Origin: an uncultured Bacilli bacterium
Lineage (GTDB): Bacteria > Bacillota_I > Bacilli_A > RFN20 > CAG-631
DNA: 9,159 nt
Reading direction: 5' to 3'
Assembly (NCBI GenBank): GCA_934215405.1
Contig: CAKPZU010000088.1
Coordinates: 1 to 9,159, forward strand
Shown here one piece after another: positions 7,675 to 9,159 of this stretch. The notes under the pieces were generated by a model. The model ran no database searches. It saw nothing but the letters and a program-made list of their open reading frames with translations, and was not told the origin of the DNA. Numbering within the stretch: the stretch's first letter is position 1; each line of letters begins with the position of its first letter. The position numbers and the translations under genes were made by a program.

Positions 7675-7704
7675 ATTATATCATTGCAACGATATAAAAT
7701 TCAA
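7675..7704 (-). promoter_or_regulatory. Toxin-antitoxin promoter with embedded palindromic operator
   Basis: On the minus strand, TTGAAT (7704 to 7699), an 18-nt spacer and TATAAT (7680 to 7675) preceded by TG at one base distance (extended -10). A 22-bp palindrome at 7676-7697, left half TTATATCATTG and right half CAACGATATAA, has only one mismatched pair (7683/7690). It covers the spacer and most of the -10, so a bound dimer would block RNA polymerase. The HTH protein of the operon is the obvious candidate to bind it. Confidence 0.7.
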
Positions 7705-7810
7705 TCTTAGCACATTAACTATAAAATATATTTTTAATCAATAATACATAATAAAATTGTTTTATTAGATTTTTATAAAATTTATAAAGCCATATTAAAA
7801 GTGTGTTTAA

Positions 7811-7884
7811 TTTTCAAATTTGGGGCACCAACGCGATTACTCATGCCCCATATTTGAAAAAATATTGATTTTGGGGCACCAAAA
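7811..7884. repeat. 50-bp imperfect hairpin plus third GGGGCACC repeat
   Basis: A 17-nt left arm at 7811-7827 and right arm at 7844-7860 pair with a single mismatch around a 16-nt loop (7828-7843). The arms contain TTTTCAAAT and TGGGGCA. The 13-mer TTTGGGGCACCAA at 7819-7831 recurs directly at 7870-7882, 51 nt on, inside the self-complementary 16-mer TTTTGGGGCACCAAAA (7869-7884). The G-runs stand out in a genome this AT-rich. It lies between the two outward-facing promoters and has no T tract directly after it, so a REP-like element, a protein site or a structured RNA fits better than a terminator. The remainder of 7705-7810 is featureless AT-rich sequence. Confidence 0.65.
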
Positions 7885-7905
7885 TAAATAATAAACAAAT
7901 ATCAT

Positions 7906-7935
7906 TTGAATTAATAATGACAATATATATATAAT
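7906..7935 (+). promoter_or_regulatory. Candidate promoter of rsmE-mtaB
   Basis: TTGAAT at 7906-7911, an 18-nt spacer, and TATAAT at 7930-7935, using the same two hexamers and spacing as the toxin-antitoxin promoter on the other strand. Transcription would start near 7942, leaving a leader of about 43 nt. The sequence around it is very AT-rich, so chance matches are easy; the position is sensible. Confidence 0.5.
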
Positions 7936-7984
7936 TTTTCTTGTTATTTTTTTAAATATTATTTAAAATGTTAGTGGTGGTAAT

Positions 7985-8701
7985 ATGCAAAGATATTTTG
8001 TAAGTAAAAAAAATGATAAATTTATATTAACTGATTTAGACTTACATCACATAAAGGATGTAATGCGAATTAAAAGTAATGGTGAAATAATATGCGTTTA
8101 TGATAATAAAAGCTATTTATGTACTATTACATATAATAATTCATCATATGATATAAAAATAGTAAATGAATGTGATAATGATGTTGAATTAAGCAAGGAT
8201 GTTATATTATATCAAGCTGTAATTAAAAACGAAAAGTTTGATTTAGTTGTTCAAAAGGCTTGTGAGCTAGGTGTTAAAGAAATAGTCCCAACAATTTTTG
8301 AAAGAAGTGTTGTTAAGGTTGATAATAAAAATATTGAAAACAAGCTAAATCGTTATAATAAAATAATAAAAGAAGCTTGTGAGCAATCACATCGTCAGGT
8401 TTTAGCTAATATTAAGCCTTTTATTAATGTAAAGGATATTAAAGAAGATGACGACACATTAAAAATTATGGCTTATGAAAATAATAATGATAAGCATTCT
8501 TTAAAAAATGTTTTAAATAAAATTGATAATTATAAAAAAATTGCTATAGTTATAGGCCCTGAAGGTGGATTTACTATAGATGAGGTTAATTATTTATTAA
8601 GTGTAGGCTTTATTAGTGTAAGCCTTGGAAAAAGAATTTTAAGAAGTGAAACGGCAAGTATTGCCTTACTTGCAATAATAGCTTCATATTTGGAAGGATA
8701 G
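7985..8701 (+). CDS. rsmE: 16S rRNA (uracil(1498)-N3)-methyltransferase RsmE
   Basis: A 238-aa SPOUT-class methyltransferase that uses S-adenosylmethionine to methylate N3 of U1498 (E. coli numbering) in 16S rRNA within the 30S subunit. The N-terminal PUA-like part contains HHIKDVMRIK at 21-30. The SPOUT domain follows with KFDLVVQKACELGVKEIVP at 84-102, ERSVVK at 106-111 and EACEQSHRQ at 130-138. It ends with the knot motifs GPEGGF at 191-196 and LGKRILRSETA at 214-224, which form the SAM site. Length and motifs are normal. GTGGTGG (7974-7980) precedes the ATG at 7985; the spacing is short but no other in-frame ATG fits better. It is followed after 4 nt by mtaB, so the two are co-transcribed. 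In many Firmicutes dnaJ and prmA sit upstream of rsmE; here the toxin-antitoxin operon does. Confidence 0.96.
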   Translation: MQRYFVSKKNDKFILTDLDLHHIKDVMRIKSNGEIICVYDNKSYLCTITYNNSSYDIKIVNECDNDVELSKDVILYQAVIKNEKFDLVVQKACELGVKEIVPTIFERSVVKVDNKNIENKLNRYNKIIKEACEQSHRQVLANIKPFINVKDIKEDDDTLKIMAYENNNDKHSLKNVLNKIDNYKKIAIVIGPEGGFTIDEVNYLLSVGFISVSLGKRILRSETASIALLAIIASYLEG

Positions 8702-8705
8702 TTTT

Positions 8706-9159
8706 ATGAAAAAATTTTATATATATTCACTTGGATGTAAGGTTAACTCATATGAAATAGAAGCCATTAAAGATGAGCTTTTAAATGCAGGACTTGAAAT
8801 AAGTGATGAAAATGAAGCTGATTATATTATTATTAATACATGCTGTGTTACTAATAATGCTGCTAGTAAATCACGTCAAAAAATTCATTCATTTCATTTA
8901 AAAAATAAAGCCGCCAAAATTATAGTTATGGGTTGCTATGTTCAAGGCTTTGAGGATGAAGTAAAAGGAATAGATGGTATAAGCTTATTAGTTGGAACTA
9001 ATAATCGTAGTAAAATCAAGGATTATATAATTAATGATGAAAATAATAAAATATCACTTGTTGGTGATATTAAGGATTTTACTAAATATGAAGAGCTATC
9101 AATTACCTCATATTTTGAAAATACAAGAGCTTATCTTAAGATTCAAGATGGATGCAATA
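8706..9159 (+). CDS. mtaB: tRNA t6A37 methylthiotransferase MtaB, 5' part
   Basis: The first 151 codons of a radical-SAM methylthiotransferase that converts t6A37 to ms2t6A37 in tRNAs reading ANN codons. The N-terminal UPF0004 domain shows the three expected cluster cysteines in SLGCKVNSYE (C11), NTCCVTN (C46) and MGCYVQ (C77). The window ends at DGCN, where C150 is the first cysteine of the radical-SAM CxxxCxxC motif; the rest of the SAM domain and any TRAM domain lie outside. LGCKVNSYE and the pairing with rsmE favour MtaB over MiaB or RimO. GGAAGGA (8692-8698) is a good ribosome site 7 nt before the ATG and lies within the end of rsmE, which suggests coupled translation. No damage is seen in the visible part. 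Confidence 0.92.
   Translation, partial: MKKFYIYSLGCKVNSYEIEAIKDELLNAGLEISDENEADYIIINTCCVTNNAASKSRQKIHSFHLKNKAAKIIVMGCYVQGFEDEVKGIDGISLLVGTNNRSKIKDYIINDENNKISLVGDIKDFTKYEELSITSYFENTRAYLKIQDGCN

Noticed and set aside
7749..7767. Hairpin TAATAAAA / TTTTATTA with a TTG loop.
   Set aside because: It is composed only of A-T pairs in a stretch nearly free of G and C; such palindromes are expected by chance and the position matches no gene end.
7650..7984. Possible small ORF, tRNA or riboswitch in the gap before rsmE.
   Set aside because: Short frames are quickly closed by stops, no cloverleaf or known riboswitch core was seen, and the structured parts are explained by the palindrome and the GGGGCA hairpin.
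195..9159. Possible Mycoplasma-type code (TGA as tryptophan) given the low GC.
   Set aside because: All genes read through with TGG for tryptophan and no in-frame TGA is needed.

Overview
The window looks like chromosome from a very AT-rich Gram-positive bacterium of the Bacillota/Mycoplasmatota type, for example an Erysipelotrichales- or RF39-like gut lineage. Support comes from the base composition, purine-rich ribosome binding sites, short U-tailed hairpin terminators, and the tandem pair rsmE-mtaB, which is a familiar Firmicute arrangement. Tryptophan is TGG throughout and no in-frame TGA is read through, so the standard bacterial code applies. The taxonomic placement is an inference from style, not from a marker gene.

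Layout. (a) 1-194: non-coding, with a cluster of ACAATAAATT motifs in both orientations, a 13-bp hairpin, and the terminator of the next gene. (b) 195-4598, minus: an unusually long (1467 aa) SWIM zinc-finger SNF2-family ATPase. (c) 4599-4845: a divergent intergenic region with a palindrome in the SNF2 leader or promoter, a degenerate 32-nt periodic repeat, and a good promoter for the rightward gene. (d) 4846-6204, plus: an AAA_14/DUF4143 ATPase with a nuclease-like C-terminal motif. (e) 6205-6334: a short convergent gap with two terminators that overlap the stop codons they serve. (f) 6335-7649, minus: a two-gene operon in which a DUF3990 (ADP-ribosyltransferase-like) protein overlaps a Cro/C1-type HTH protein by 38 nt. 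I read it as a toxin-antitoxin module. Its promoter has a near-perfect 22-bp palindrome filling the spacer and the edge of the -10. (g) 7650-7984: a 335-base intergenic region with that promoter, a 50-bp imperfect hairpin plus a further GGGGCACC repeat, and the rsmE promoter. (h) 7985-9159, plus: rsmE and the start of mtaB, cut by the window edge.

How it fits together. The right end is housekeeping RNA modification: RsmE methylates 16S rRNA and MtaB thiomethylates tRNA. The middle (ATPase and toxin-antitoxin operon) looks accessory: self-contained units with their own promoters and terminators, and the toxin-antitoxin pair appears less AT-rich than its neighbours. The SNF2 protein may be core or accessory. 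The most interesting signals are the operator-like palindrome of the toxin-antitoxin operon, a related palindrome in front of the SNF2 gene 3 kb away, the 32-nt repeats abutting the ATPase promoter, and the GGGGCA hairpin. I did not find a clearly new multi-gene system; the best candidate is the DUF3990/HTH module and its possible regulatory link to the SNF2 gene.
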